From: Dermanyssus gallinae
Lineage: Eukaryota; Arthropoda; Arachnida; Mesostigmata; Dermanyssidae
DNA length: 64,000 nt
Assembly: GCA_003439945.1 (NCBI GenBank)
Contig: QVRM01003901.1
Coordinates: 930,001-994,000 of the forward strand
Direction: 5' to 3'
Shown: positions 1 through 10,572 of the stretch, in pieces
How the letters are laid out: each line of letters opens with the position of its first letter
Numbering within the stretch: the first letter of the stretch is position 1
The notes under the pieces: generated by a model
The model's database searches: none
Told to the model about the DNA's origin: nothing
What the model saw: only the letters and a program-made list of their open reading frames with translations
Program-made: the position numbers and the translations under genes

Positions 1-189
1 GATTATTATCCGTACGAAGGCTTTGACAAGGAGCTACAGAGTGTTTTCGTGTTATGTGAATTTTCAGGCCCTTAGATGATCGTACGGCTCGCCCACAGTA
101 GTTGCAAACATATGGTGTCTGGGAGAGCGGTAAAGCCATCTCCGAGTCGTTCTCGGTGGCATCTCGAGTATTGGGGTAATGTTGGCTAG

Positions 190-191
<2 letters not shown>

Positions 192-254
<63 letters not shown>
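192..254. repeat. (ATT)n microsatellite
   Basis: About 21 nearly perfect ATT units. It directly abuts the 3' end of the minus-strand R4/Dong-like element, so on that element's sense strand the flank reads (TAA)n. The Ile/Tyr-rich frames across it are not genes. Confidence 0.97.
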
Positions 255-2308
255 TATTCAATTGTTCAGTATTTTCCTACAATTGTGGGACCCAAACGTG
301 TACCCGCGTAGGCTCACCCCCCCCCCCTTCTCAATCCATAGAGCCGATGATAGCGGCGGCGTTTCCCCTACACACTCGCCCTCGCGCTGGTCACCCGTGT
401 TAGCACTAATTTTGACACCTAGGTCTTTCAGGAGGATACTTGTGCTCTTGCTGATCGGGTCCATCGTTTCCATGGCGACGGGTACGAAGTGATATCTCCT
501 CCCCAAATTAGAGTATTTGCGTTTCTTTGCGATCTCGGCATGTTCAGCAACCCACCCTGACCTGGTGGCGCTGTGCATAAGGTATGACGGAGCCACTGTA
601 CATGATACCGTGGCATCCCATACCAGGCATTTGCCGTTGGACCATGGCGGGATGGTGACGCCGTCTGGTCTTTTGTCGTCGTCGAGGCCCAACCAGGGCT
701 CCAGGGTGCTTGGTATGCCGGCTCTACGAAGAGCCTTCTTTAGGATCGCGTTGATTTCCGCGTGTCTGGGAGCCCTACCAGGGCTTTTAGTGCAGCTCAA
801 AGGGTGCAGTCCGTCCTCATCTACTGTTTTTCCACACGCCTTACACTCGTATGGCTCACATATGGGAGCGCCTATTCTCAGAGCGGCCACCATGCGGAAA
901 GAGGTGTTGTCCATCATGGTGCCCAGCTGTGATGAAGGAAGTGCTCTTAGGAAGCCACTGCTGAAAGTGTCTCGGGCAGCTATGAATACCGCTCTCTCTG
1001 TCGGGGATTGGATGTCATCTAAGATCGTGCGAGCGGTCGTTTGACACTTGTAGCTGTCAAGCATGTGCTGTGTAGGGTGTTGCTCCCAGGTTCCAGGGCC
1101 TATCGATTGTCTAGCTGCCAGCTTAGCTTCGTCCCTCCTTTCGCGCAGCACAGAATGAGCATCCGGTTCTAACAACGTCCTCCTCTCAAGCCCCGAGAAC
1201 TCTATGATAGAGGCCGCGTAGCACAACGAAGCAAGCTCCGCCACGGACCTTAGTCCCAATCCTCCTTCGGTGAGAGGAAGTGTGGCCCTTTCCCAGGATC
1301 TGTCGGTAAGGGCCACGTTTAGAACTTCACTCAGTATCTCCTTTGCCACCTCGTCAAATGCTTGCAAATGATCACAGTGATGACCTGTGGGGGACGTGCG
1401 TAGAATGTAGTTTAGCCTAGGTGATTTTAGGCTGTAAATGCATAGGCATAAAGTAGCCTGTGCGTGCATCGCCAGTAGCCGAGCTTTGATATACCGGAGG
1501 GCGTCCCGCTTATCCAGGATAGTTTTCGAGATCTTCCGAGATCCAATGGGCGCTCCCAGGACTTCCAGGTCAGGCAACTCAATTATCTTTGTACCGGGCA
1601 AGGCGTCTGCAATGAGCTTGCATGCCCCATCCTGCTGGTGGGAGGTTCCACCTACAGCTATGACCTCGCATTTTAAGGCGTTAAGAGTTAAGCCTCCTTC
1701 CTCAGCAAACTGTAGCACTTCGCGTATGTCGGAGGCCACTATGTTTGCCGGGCAGCCTAGTATACCATCGTCTAGGTACCACACATTTAGTGGACTTTTC
1801 ATGCGGGACACTAATCCTGAGATTCCTAAACTAAATAAAGCGGGCCCAATCGGATCTCCCTGTTGTACTCCGTTGGCTGAGAGAGGAGGCTCACTCTCTC
1901 CCCAGGACAGCAGTGATGGCGTGCCGTAGCTCTGCCACGCTAAGCGAAACATTTGTGGAACTTTCGCTTTAACTTCATTAAGGATAACATCGCGTCGGAT
2001 GGTGTTGAAGGCGTTTCGGAAATCTAGTTTTACCAGGACCCGTGGGGGTCCCTCTGCCTCCGTGAAAGCCCGAGTTGCGTGTGCTGCAGCTTCAGCTCCG
2101 CCTTTAACTGAAACGCCAACCTGGTGCGGTGCCACCGCCTTCACGATTGTCGTCCTATTGATGGCAATCGCTACTTTGGCAACAAGCCTACGTAAAGTAA
2201 GGCCGCACGCTATCGGTCTAATGGAACCGTCTTTTTTCTTCAGGGCTGTCAGATCTGCCCATAGAAGAGTGGGTGGCAAAAACTTATTCAAATACTTATA
2301 TCAAAAGA
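255..2308 (-). mobile_element. R4/Dong-like non-LTR retrotransposon, 5'-truncated, in an (ATT)n tract
   Basis: A minus-strand element made of one long open frame plus a short 3' tail ending in AATAAA-like sequence next to (TAA)n. It carries a reverse transcriptase followed by a Cys/His motif and a restriction-like endonuclease, the arrangement of the R2/R4 group. Both ends touch ATT repeats (192-254 and 2309-2346). Members of the R4 clade called Dong are known to occupy TAA repeats, so insertion into a microsatellite is the expected behaviour. The upstream part of the ORF is missing, as in ordinary 5' truncation. Clade assignment is inferred from motifs and target. Confidence 0.75.
258..2291 (-). 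CDS. Reverse transcriptase / restriction-like endonuclease polyprotein, N-terminally truncated
   Basis: 677 codons without a stop. RT landmarks: VLVKLDFRNAFN (catalytic Asp near residue 90), QQGDP near 140 and WYLDDG near 170. The C-terminal part has C483-x2-C486-x9-H496-x3-C500, then RPDG at about 541 and VWDATV with Asp near 559, matching the Cys/His finger and the PDDEXK-type endonuclease of R2/R4-like elements. The protein would nick DNA and prime reverse transcription on the cut end. The first codon of the open frame is TTG, not a credible eukaryotic start; the true N-terminus was lost by 5' truncation. An open frame this long implies a fairly recent copy. Confidence 0.8.
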   Translation of the reverse strand: MNKFLPPTLLWADLTALKKKDGSIRPIACGLTLRRLVAKVAIAINRTTIVKAVAPHQVGVSVKGGAEAAAHATRAFTEAEGPPRVLVKLDFRNAFNTIRRDVILNEVKAKVPQMFRLAWQSYGTPSLLSWGESEPPLSANGVQQGDPIGPALFSLGISGLVSRMKSPLNVWYLDDGILGCPANIVASDIREVLQFAEEGGLTLNALKCEVIAVGGTSHQQDGACKLIADALPGTKIIELPDLEVLGAPIGSRKISKTILDKRDALRYIKARLLAMHAQATLCLCIYSLKSPRLNYILRTSPTGHHCDHLQAFDEVAKEILSEVLNVALTDRSWERATLPLTEGGLGLRSVAELASLCYAASIIEFSGLERRTLLEPDAHSVLRERRDEAKLAARQSIGPGTWEQHPTQHMLDSYKCQTTARTILDDIQSPTERAVFIAARDTFSSGFLRALPSSQLGTMMDNTSFRMVAALRIGAPICEPYECKACGKTVDEDGLHPLSCTKSPGRAPRHAEINAILKKALRRAGIPSTLEPWLGLDDDKRPDGVTIPPWSNGKCLVWDATVSCTVAPSYLMHSATRSGWVAEHAEIAKKRKYSNLGRRYHFVPVAMETMDPISKSTSILLKDLGVKISANTGDQREGECVGETPPLSSALWIEKGGGVSLRGYTFGSHNCRKILNN

Positions 2309-2346
2309 TTATTATTATTATTATTACTATTATTATTATTATTATT
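2309..2346. repeat. (ATT)n microsatellite between two R4-like copies
   Basis: Thirteen or so ATT units with one interruption (ACT). It separates the 5' ends of two elements that point away from each other. Confidence 0.95.
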
Positions 2347-2908
2347 CGGCAGTAAGCTGGCTGATGACCACTTCCGTGCCGCCAGTGGCCTCAAACTTGG
2401 CATTGCCATGTTTGAGACAGAGGCATGCCCGTGTGGTGGAATGGTGGATGAACGTGGCCTGCACCGACTTAGTTGCACTAAGCTGGCCGGGCTTACGCAG
2501 GGCTGCCACGATGCCATTAATGACATCCTCGGGCGCGCTTTCAGACAAGCCGGCTACCGCGTCACACTGGAGCCTGGTGGACTACAGAGCGACGACAAGC
2601 GTCGACCGGATGGCCTTACCAGCCGAGACTGGGACCATAATCGGCCGCTGGAATGGGACGTCACCGTCTCCGACACGTACGCTCTCGGCTATCGTGCACT
2701 AGCCAACGCGGGCGTCGGCAACATTAGCCACCAACGGGAGATGCACAAACGGCGCCTATACGCGCATCTCCTTGAGGACCACGTTGTAATGGCGTTCGGC
2801 CTCGAGTCATCTGGCGTTTGGGGCAAGGATGCACTCAAACTGACAAAGGAGCTTGGGAAGAAGCTCTTCGAGGCTACAGCGGAGCCAAGATCGATTGCGT
2901 TCCTCTGA
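2346..2908 (+). CDS. Partial R4-like endonuclease domain protein
   Basis: About 187 codons ending in TGA. Contains the C-x-C-x9-H-x3-C finger, the RPDG motif and WDVTV, in that order, then a basic helical tail. By analogy with R2/R4 elements it is the DNA-cleaving end of the polyprotein. No RT motifs and no credible start codon are present: the frame runs in from the microsatellite. It is a fragment and unlikely to be functional. Confidence 0.65.
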
Positions 2909-3080
2909 CAGAGAGTGTCATTAGAATTACAGAGAGGCAACGCCAAGATGATGTTGAGTGGTCACCGACACTCAAACAATAATAATAACATAAGCAATAT
3001 TGTAGATATTATATAAGTAATATATTGACAATTGTGATACATGTACATATTGATAAAATAAACCCTTGTTCCAAAAAAAA
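2347..3080 (+). mobile_element. R4-like element 3' fragment (endonuclease domain), plus strand
   Basis: The open frame through 2908 carries CPCGGMVDERGLHRLSC, then KRRPDG and LEWDVTV: the same Cys/His finger and endonuclease core as the element at 258-2291, but clearly a different subfamily. The RT domain is absent, so this is a strongly 5'-truncated copy. A tail of AAT-like sequence and an A8 run lead into the (ATT)n at 3081. Its orientation relative to the microsatellite is opposite to that of its neighbour. Confidence 0.7.
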
Positions 3081-3085
3081 TATTA

Positions 3086-3182
<97 letters not shown>
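3081..3182. repeat. (ATT)n microsatellite
   Basis: Roughly 34 ATT units after an A8 run, the longest ATT tract in the window. It lies at the 3' end of the plus-strand R4-like fragment. Confidence 0.97.
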
Positions 3183-3768
3183 CATAAAATGTATACTTCC
3201 GTGTGCTATGTTGTGTGCAAATTTACGACATTTTTTTATTTCAAACATTTGGCGTAAAACAGATCTTGCAAATATTTGCGGTTTTGTTTGGGCGTAGTAC
3301 CCCATGGACTTCACGAGACCTACTGGAGGCTTATGCAAGCATCAGAACAAGTTCTCCTTTCGTATCCTGCGGATACTGTTTTTTGAATAGTATAGCATTT
3401 ACGTTCTATCAATATTAGTACTTATATCTAAATTTTAAAAGTGCAACCATGCTTTTTTTATTATTTTAATTGATTTTTACTGATTTGCACTGATTACATT
3501 TCACGTACGAATGTTCCGTACGAAATAGACCATCCTCTTAGCAAAGCTACGTCGAATTCTGTTTGATTGATTTTGTGTTGACGAAACTGTTGCGACAACT
3601 TGAGGCAAATCAAAACTGTGTTCGACAGGAACAAGGGTGATTGGTAAACCTTGAATCGTTCTCAGTCGTATCTGGAAAATATTAGTACGGATGGAAGGCC
3701 GTAGGCACCGACTGCCGCAACGGTTTTCGAGCGGCTCCGTCCACAAAATCCTGTAGTAGGGATGATCG
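3183..3768. other. No gene recognised
   Basis: AT-rich sequence without a convincing coding frame, splice pair or repeat. A short minus-strand frame at 3501-3746 has no recognisable motif. Confidence 0.5.
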
Positions 3769-4115
3769 TTGGACCATCTTTGGGGTATATCCTTCTACAA
3801 GGTCGGAGATAATATCACTGGATCATTGGCATGGAAGATGGCCGAGGCCTTGGCAGAGGTAGCGCAGTTAGATGTGGACTTCGCCAAGGAGCTTTGGGAT
3901 GAAATGACATGCAGTAGTCGGCACGTGCACACAAAGTACATTGTGCATGGCTCCTATCGCTTGGTATGTTCGACCCAAAATGTCACCAGATTGACGGTTA
4001 ATGTATTCTGATCACAAACGAGCGCTAAATACCACGCAGCAAGCTACCAGACACTCCGGCGATCTCTGCACTTTTTCGCCCGGATGGGACGGTCGCTGAA
4101 GTGTTTAAATTGGAT
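3769..4115 (+). mobile_element. Family H LINE, 3' fragment
   Basis: The frame at 3769-4011 ends in KYIVHGSYRLVC, matching the C-terminal HG-x-H/R-x(2)-C tail of the better preserved copy at 4560-7070. The downstream sequence to about 4115 can be read in another frame as the continuation. It is a short degenerate 3' piece. Confidence 0.5.
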
Positions 4116-4265
4116 AGAATGATGATTATATTTTAACTACGTGAGCATGCATTTATGTAACTCATATTGGGGTATCAACAATTAATGAATCGATTTATGA
4201 TGAAATACAAACTCATTGTAAATAAACTATAATAAAGTTGTTGGGCATGACACCAAAGCTGGGTT

Positions 4266-4268
<3 letters not shown>

Positions 4269-4359
<91 letters not shown>

Positions 4360-4363
4360 TACA
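4269..4363. repeat. (AT)n microsatellite
   Basis: Long AT/TA tract with three single-base interruptions. Confidence 0.97.
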
Positions 4364-4619
4364 TGGTCATTCATATCGATATGTACTTATTTCGAACTTT
4401 GGTACTAAGAAACTCGGCAAGAAAATAATTTTTCCCAATGGAAGGAGGGCGCGGAAACGTCTTGTTTAGGAGAGAGAGAGTAAAGTTTATAAAAGTAGTT
4501 TTTCTGCCTTTTTTCTCCTACATAGTAGCACGAAACCTACGTTTGCGGGACAACCAGTCAACGCATGAAGGAACCGATTATACGAGGCTTCCTCGCTAGA
4601 GCTCCTCGCCCCCGACGCA

Positions 4620-5261
4620 TTGGATGGACTTGACATCCTAGTGCTGACGAACACCTGGGCGACCACCCTTTTCCACCTTTCGAGTTTCTATGCAGTGCAC
4701 TGCGTCGCTGAAAAGCGCAGCGGGCCAGGGCGGCCAAGTGGGGATACCTCCGTTTTCTACAATCATAAGCTAGGGGACTTCACGACGTGTATAGCGGAGA
4801 ATAACGTCATAGCCCTACAAAACCCGACAATGTCCGTAGTTGAAGCATATATCCGACCCGCAGATTCGGGATCTACATACACTATGGTGGAGAAGCTGGT
4901 CAGCGGTCTGGAAGCAGTATCTCCCCTAGCCGGTGCGCCCCTAATAGTCGCTGGTGACTTCAACGCCCGCCTCGATTAGCCAAACTCGAGCCGCACCATA
5001 GCCCTCCGAGACACCCTAGCACATTACGGATGCTGGATAGTCAATTCCAAGCTATCGCCAACATTTTTGAGGTGCTCCGGAAGCTCGGTCATAGACGTAT
5101 TGGCCACCAACGTGCCCAAAGAAGTGATCAGGGAGGAAACAACAAGCTTCATGAAGGCGCATGCATTCGAGCCCACGTTCCAGTGGCCGTGGACCTCACG
5201 GTTCAAGAAGGGTCAACGAGAACGCCCAGGCGACTTGCCCTCCCACGCCGGCTCAATGTGA
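4620..5261 (+). pseudogene. APE-type endonuclease domain of family H
   Basis: One reading frame interrupted by TAG at 4977-4979. Recognisable blocks are VAGDFNARLD just before the stop and GSSVIDVLATN downstream, the conserved GDFN and SxIDL-like blocks of LINE endonucleases related to exonuclease III. In an active element this domain nicks the target strand. The beginning of the domain is poorly preserved. Confidence 0.7.
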
Positions 5262-5576
5262 GCATGCTCCTAGAACGTGCTCATAAAGTTCTCCCTGTGC
5301 CTGACGAGATAGACACGGAGGTGTATGTGCACGCCTATTCGAAGTGCTGCACTCTAGTATACAGCCAGCTCCCTTTTCCAAAAAGCACAGGGCATGGTTC
5401 GAGCACAGCTGCCGGCTTGCTCGCCGAGCCCAGATTGCCTTCAGGTTCTTAGCGGAATCGCATCCGGGTTACCATCGGCTGGCCTTGATATTCAGAACAG
5501 GTCCTACGAGAACTTCAAAGTCTCCGCAGTAATAAAGCCTCCGGCCCTGACAGAGTACGCAATGAACATCTAAAAT

Positions 5577-6240
5577 GTGCACTCTTCCTTGCTCCATGCT
5601 GGTGCGCGCTATTCAACGAATGCTTGCGGACACGCTCCCAGCAAAGTGGAGGATGCAAATCTGCTAGTTATACCTAAGGGTAAGGGAAATCCGGCCCTAC
5701 CGTCATCTTGGCGGGGCATCGCGAAGAAGAGCGTATGCTATAAGCTACTCTCTTGTCTGCTGACATGGAGACTGTGTGACTACCGGGAGGGCGCAGGAGT
5801 CATCCCGACCGAGCAGCATGGGTTCCGCAGAGATCGCTCGACAGAAACAGCCTGTACGATTCTGATGAAGGACGTTAACAGGGCGTTAGCCATAGCGATG
5901 AACCCACTTTATGCAGTCTTCGTTGATTTCAAGGCAGCATTTGATTCGGCGCCTAGGGACATGGTCTTACGCACGTTGGTATATTTCGTGCCAGTCAAAG
6001 TGCTCAACGTTCTTGCGGCCATCCTACAGGAGAACAGAATACGGTCGAGGATGGTATCACCGAACTCGAACCTTTTGTCCAAACAACAGGCCTAGCTCAG
6101 GGTGACAACCTGAGGCCTCTCCTGTTCTCTATTCTACTGAAGGACCTGCCCGCCCAAATAAGAGGCCGATATAAGGCCCGAGAAATCTAGTCAAAGTTAT
6201 CTTATACGCGGACGACTTGGTCCTATATGGTTTCTGGTAC
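5577..6240 (+). pseudogene. Reverse transcriptase core of family H
   Basis: Contains LVIPKGKG, SWRGIAKKSVCYKLLS, EQHGFRRDRSTETA and VDFKAAFDSAPRD (RT motif A with its Asp). A frameshift near 6060-6100 is followed by TGLAQGDNL-like sequence and, at about 6200, ILYADDLVLYG with an intact YADD. The motif order is canonical. Frameshifts abolish a continuous product. Confidence 0.78.
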
Positions 6241-7066
6241 AGCAATCCTTAGCCGTCTTCACGTCGCTGTAAATGCTTTGGGTCTAACGGTAAACCAGAG
6301 AAAGACAGATGCAATGAAATTCAGGAGGGGCGGCAGGATCACTGGCACTGACATCTTGCGATACGCCAGTGTACCGCTCGCTTACGTAAATAGGTTTCCA
6401 AACCTGAGGCCACTGTTTTCTTACAACGGCCGCAGCTTCACCGCAAACATCGCCGAGAAGTGCAGAAAGGCGGTGACCGCCGTATGGGCAATAAAATCGC
6501 CGCAGCTCATGTCACTCGGAACCGCCCTGAGACTGTTCGATCTCGAAATAGCCTCGATTGCGTCGTATGGACTACGTGTCATTTGGGAGGACCTCACAGC
6601 GCAGAACCTCGAACAGCTTAACCGTGTTAAGGCCTCCTTTCTCAAGAGGGCTCTGGGATTACGCGTCTCGACCCGGAAATGCCTAGTATATCTTCTAGCA
6701 GACACACCGTTGTTCACCGAAGATCTGCGGCACCGCTTCGATCTGTCGGCGACAACGGCTTTCAAGAACAACCTCGAATGCTGGGAGATAAAATTCGCGG
6801 ATATCGATGATAAATTCTTCGAAATTGGAGCTATAACACGTGACGAATGGAGAGGGGCGTACCGTCAAAACCAACATGTCGTGACCCGCTATCCCGTACA
6901 CGGCTTTCATCATAAACTGTGTATCGTGCGGGACTTCCACGAGCCAGATGATCATTGCAGGTGCTCTAGATGCGAAGCACACTGTGGAAGATACCACGCC
7001 GTCTCCTGTCTTGTGGTCCCTTCCCTAGGTGGCCTGACTGGCCCCATCTTAAAATATTCGCGATGA
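6227..7066 (+). CDS. C-terminal domain of the family H LINE protein with His/Cys motif
   Basis: 279 codons open to a TGA. The first part is the RT thumb/connection region. The tail reads RYPVHGFHHKLC, then FHEPDDHCRCSRC, then CGRYHAVSC: an HG[FY]-H-x3-C block followed by C-x-C-x2-C-x(3-4)-C-x3-YH-x3-C. This is probably a zinc-binding or nucleic-acid-binding tail. It is the best copy of a motif that recurs across the window and serves as a marker of the family. The function of the tail is inferred. Confidence 0.65.
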   Translation: MVSGTAILSRLHVAVNALGLTVNQRKTDAMKFRRGGRITGTDILRYASVPLAYVNRFPNLRPLFSYNGRSFTANIAEKCRKAVTAVWAIKSPQLMSLGTALRLFDLEIASIASYGLRVIWEDLTAQNLEQLNRVKASFLKRALGLRVSTRKCLVYLLADTPLFTEDLRHRFDLSATTAFKNNLECWEIKFADIDDKFFEIGAITRDEWRGAYRQNQHVVTRYPVHGFHHKLCIVRDFHEPDDHCRCSRCEAHCGRYHAVSCLVVPSLGGLTGPILKYSR

Positions 7067-7075
7067 GCACTTCCT

Positions 7076-7740
7076 AGTCTATTTCCATATAGGGGAAAAA
7101 AGGGTTGTAGTCATATAGTCCGTGTAGAATATAGTTATATACCGGGTGTCTTGTGGGCTCAACCCCCAATGTGACACGACCATGCCCAATGGTGCAATCT
7201 TAGCCGCTATTGTATACAGTGAAGAGATATCTATTGTATTTATACTACCTGGCAAAGGTGAGTAAATGTTTGAATTGTATAAATATATACATATGTAATT
7301 ATAACCAACTGTCTCCCTTATGTGCAGTTGCGCATCGGGTACACCCTGCCCTGCACATTCCCACGCTGCCGTATTCTTATCTACGGCTCCTCAGGCGTCA
7401 AGTCACGTTTCCTTGAGAGGGGGAGTGGACTTTAACGGATATATGAACCGCTCTCGAAGCCACTAGTTCAGCGCGAAAGTGGTTGACTCTTAACATCTTG
7501 GCATTCAGGTCTCTTCCCTGAGTAAGCGTGCGGGCATTTTATCCTTCATTAATCTGCATCTATCTAATACAGTTATGACGGATATATTACCTAATTGCCT
7601 CATAGCTTCTACAAGCGTAAAATTAGCTTGCCAAATGGAATCTTTCGATAGGAGATGGCGCTAAAGGGGCTATAGCAGCACTCCAAAGGGTAATAATAAA
7701 TAAGACCAAAATAAGCACCACCTAGTCCCCGAAAAAAAAC
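7076..7740. other. No gene recognised
   Basis: Possible 3' region of the LINE followed by anonymous AT-rich DNA. No supported coding frame. Confidence 0.4.
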
Positions 7741-8076
7741 GACGTCTTATACATTACAGGACGGGAACCGATACGCAAGATACAACTTATTGTCGCTGGC
7801 CGCCGGGTTAACATCTTGCGTAAGGCCAACTACATGGGAGTCGTGCTGGACTTAAGTCTCTCAGGACCAGCCCACGTTAGATATCGCGCCGCTGAGGTGC
7901 TCAGGGTGTCTCGGAACTTCCTCCAAAGCCAAACGGCGTCTCCTGGCCTCCTTAGAAGCAACGCAAAAAGACCGGAAGGTCACACCCTTATTCCCTTTGA
8001 AAAGGGGAAGGTGTTCATTTGGGATGCGACGTTCATCGACACCCTTGAATCTAAAGGTCAATACTTCCGCCGCTAG
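7741..8076 (+). pseudogene. Retroelement remnant ending in an R4-like endonuclease core
   Basis: The frame at 7816-8076 contains [23 protein letters not shown], closely parallel to the RPDG...VWDATV core of the element at 17.6 kb (RPDG has become RPEG here). The first part resembles a family H RT-connection segment ([16 protein letters not shown]), so this may be a chimaera of two degenerate pieces. Clearly non-functional. Confidence 0.55.
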
Positions 8077-8579
8077 CTCCGCGGTAGGCAAGGCTGAACG
8101 ACTAATGCTTAAATAATATGCCCAACTCCCCAACGAGCTCGTTTCTGTGCTGCTAATTTTCGAGACACTGTGTGCTATGCTAGATCAGATGTACTATAAG
8201 CAGTGGGTGCAGTCTAAGCCACTTCTGGCAATTCATCTTTGTGATTTCTTCAACGAGATCATGAAAAGGGGTCAAATGGCAGAAGCTTAGCATATCGCCA
8301 GGCTTTCTCTGTAATTTAAGAGCAAGCATAGTGATGGCAGACGGGACAAAAACTCATATCGCTGTAAAGCATCTGAAACGGCGCTGAAAAAATATTCTGC
8401 AAGCTGGTAATAAAACGGATCGAGTACGTGGTCGTCCTGACGATTTTGCCGGAGCAATTAGGCTTCTGGAAAGCCCAAGGAGCGCGTAATTCATGTGCTC
8501 CACCCAGAGATAGCAAAATGTGGGAACCCCGCAGGGGGGTCCACTGAGCTTCCAATTTGGTCGGCTATATTTGACAGAA

Positions 8580-9450
8580 GTTTCAGGAAGCCATAGTTGT
8601 GATGTACGCAGGTGACATATTGGTCGCTCATCAACACCTAGGTGTGATCAAGCTCATCTCCTCTCTGGCAGGGGTGTTCCTTGTCTCAAGGGGGCTGTAA
8701 ATGAACGCCATGAAGATCAACGCTGTGAAATATAGAAGAGGAAGCCGATGGGCTGCCAAAAACGTTACACGTTGCGGCGGCCAATCTTTAGAATTCGTCA
8801 ACGTTCTCCGTTATCTGGGGCGTCGGCCCCATTATATTGGGACGACCTTCACTGCGCACATCGTCGAGACAGTCCGCACAGCTCTAATCTCTTTCTATGG
8901 AAAGGTCTGCGACGTCCAGTGACTGTCCGTTCCGACGGTAGTGGCACTCTTCCATCTCAAGATTGTTCCAAGGCTGATGAATGGTCTTGATTAAGGACAC
9001 ATCACTCGGGCAAACTTTGGCTTGCTTGAAAGACGTTTCACAATGTACATGAAGCGGGTACTTTGCCTGTCAATGCGGGTAAGGAGCCGCTGTGTGGTAA
9101 GAACCTAATCTCAGGCTGGGCACCGGCTATTAAGATAATTAGATTGAGATTGGAGGTGCTGCGTACAGCCATTTGAAAGCTTCTTCTAGGGGTAGAGAAA
9201 TCAAGTTGAACAGGTTTGACGAGAGGTTAGAGAATTGGATATTTTCAGTGCCTCTCACCTCTGGTCTTGTCTTGCATGTGACAATCGCCTCAACTATGCC
9301 AGATACATAGCTCATGGCTATCATCACCTGGTCTGTTCGGATACGAAATTCCACGAGGAGAACACGGAGTGCGTCTGTCGACTGTTTCACGAAGTTTCAT
9401 GGGTCTGTCTGCCTAGCCGAAGAGGTTACTGCGCTGCCTCTCGCGAATGA
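8580..9450 (+). mobile_element. Family H LINE remnant
   Basis: At about 8600 the RT box reads VVMYAGDILV, in which the catalytic YADD has become YAGD. The frame 8701-8922 (KINAVKYRRGS..., LEFVNVLRYLG, HYIGTTFTAHI) matches the RT-connection region of the 4.6-7.1 kb copy. 9280-9400 carries YIAHGYHHLVC and FHEENTECVC, the family tail. Several frame breaks make it a pseudogene. Confidence 0.7.
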
Positions 9451-9529
9451 CATCCTGACAACTGTACAAGTGTCAATGTTATATGCATACGCAATATGAG
9501 TGGAATAAATGTGATGATGATGATTATTC

Positions 9530-9735
9530 AAGACGCTTGGTAGACGTAGTTTCGACGCAATGTCGCTTCTCCAGAAGATTGGCAAACGAATCGAACTGAC
9601 GAAAAGGAGAAAAGGATTTTGAGTATCTACTTCGACGGCTATCACTGGCGGTTCAGAGCGGAAATGCGACAGCAATAATGGGCACAATGAAGCCTCGAGG
9701 ATAAGCTCGACAAGTAACGCTCTTCCCAAGCCCGT
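9530..9735 (-). CDS. Candidate host exon, unrecognised
   Basis: A minus-strand frame preceded by a good 3' splice site (ttaactcactacag, exon from 9735). The frame begins TGLGRALLVELILEAS and continues with PPVIAVEVDTQNPFLLF; it stays open to 9397, where it becomes microsatellite-like. The Gly-rich start faintly suggests a P-loop, but GLGRA lacks the Lys. I do not recognise the protein, and no donor site stands out. It could be chance coding. Confidence 0.28.
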
Positions 9736-9852
9736 CTGTAGTGAGTTAATCACATATTCCTGTAACCTTACAGTTGAATAATATATTTATATGAATAAAA
9801 AAATATATGTAAATATCTACTCAATGTTTACGTCTGCTGTAATCGCTACATG

Positions 9853-9853
9853 A

Positions 9854-9903
<50 letters not shown>
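9853..9903. repeat. (AT)n microsatellite
   Basis: About 25 AT units with one TACATA interruption. Confidence 0.97.
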
Positions 9904-9907
<4 letters not shown>

Positions 9908-10520
9908 CATACGAAATGTATTTGGATTGGCCTATAGGACAACCACTGAGAACATATGGAGAGATGAAAATATATTGCACTTTTATGGAATATACATATA
10001 TAGCATTCTGACACACTATAGCAGGAACCGTACCCCTTTTGGAGCTACTTCTAATAATGCTTGTCCTACCAGAAGTGCTGTAAACAATGTTGTAACACAC
10101 CTATATACAAAGCTTGTGACAAATTATTTGATGCTCAGTTATCGCCTGGTAAACATAAATGCCAGATTTCCTCATCTGTTCAGATGTGTATTCGAATGAT
10201 CTACAAAAGGAATGCAAATCCAAACTTAAACAATAGTTTCGTTTAATTTCGCCGGATATATTAAAAGCATGTGTATTTGGATGAGTCTTTCAGCACAATT
10301 AAAGCATAAATAAAACATTCTACTAAGCAGCGTTATGTAATATGAAGGATGTTGACAGACTCACAAGAGCGGGCAGACACGGGCGATAGCCTTTTCTGCA
10401 AAATTACCTGAATAGTTAATATAGTCTGAATTTATGTAATAATAGAAATTTCATGCTTAACGAATAATTATTAAACTTAAATAAATTTGCCGTCCGGAGA
10501 AGACGGTCCCATAAAATATT

Positions 10521-10572
<52 letters not shown>

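Larger units (their letters stand above)
4560..7075 (+). mobile_element. Family H non-LTR retrotransposon (APE endonuclease + RT + Cys/His tail), most complete copy
   Basis: Domains follow the usual order for an APE-type LINE: endonuclease (4620-5261), linker (about 5250-5580), RT (5577-6240) and a C-terminal region with a Cys/His motif (to 7066). The copy is broken by an in-frame TAG at 4977 and several frameshifts, so it is inactive. Comparable tails recur at 3.8, 9.3, 14.4, 32.1, 43.8 and 61.3 kb. The RT motifs resemble the I/RTE-like part of the LINE tree, but I cannot place the clade. Confidence 0.8.

Noticed and set aside
517..1044. Plus-strand frame of 175 codons
   Set aside because: It is the shadow of the R4-like polyprotein encoded on the minus strand, as are the plus-strand frames at 1438-1929 and 1999-2290.
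3025..3338. Long Ile- or Tyr-rich open frames on both strands
   Set aside because: They are translations of the (ATT)n microsatellite. The same applies to the Ile-Tyr frames across (AT)n tracts at 9.9, 17.0, 17.3, 30.6, 37.9, 50.1, 50.5, 52.9 and 54.0 kb.
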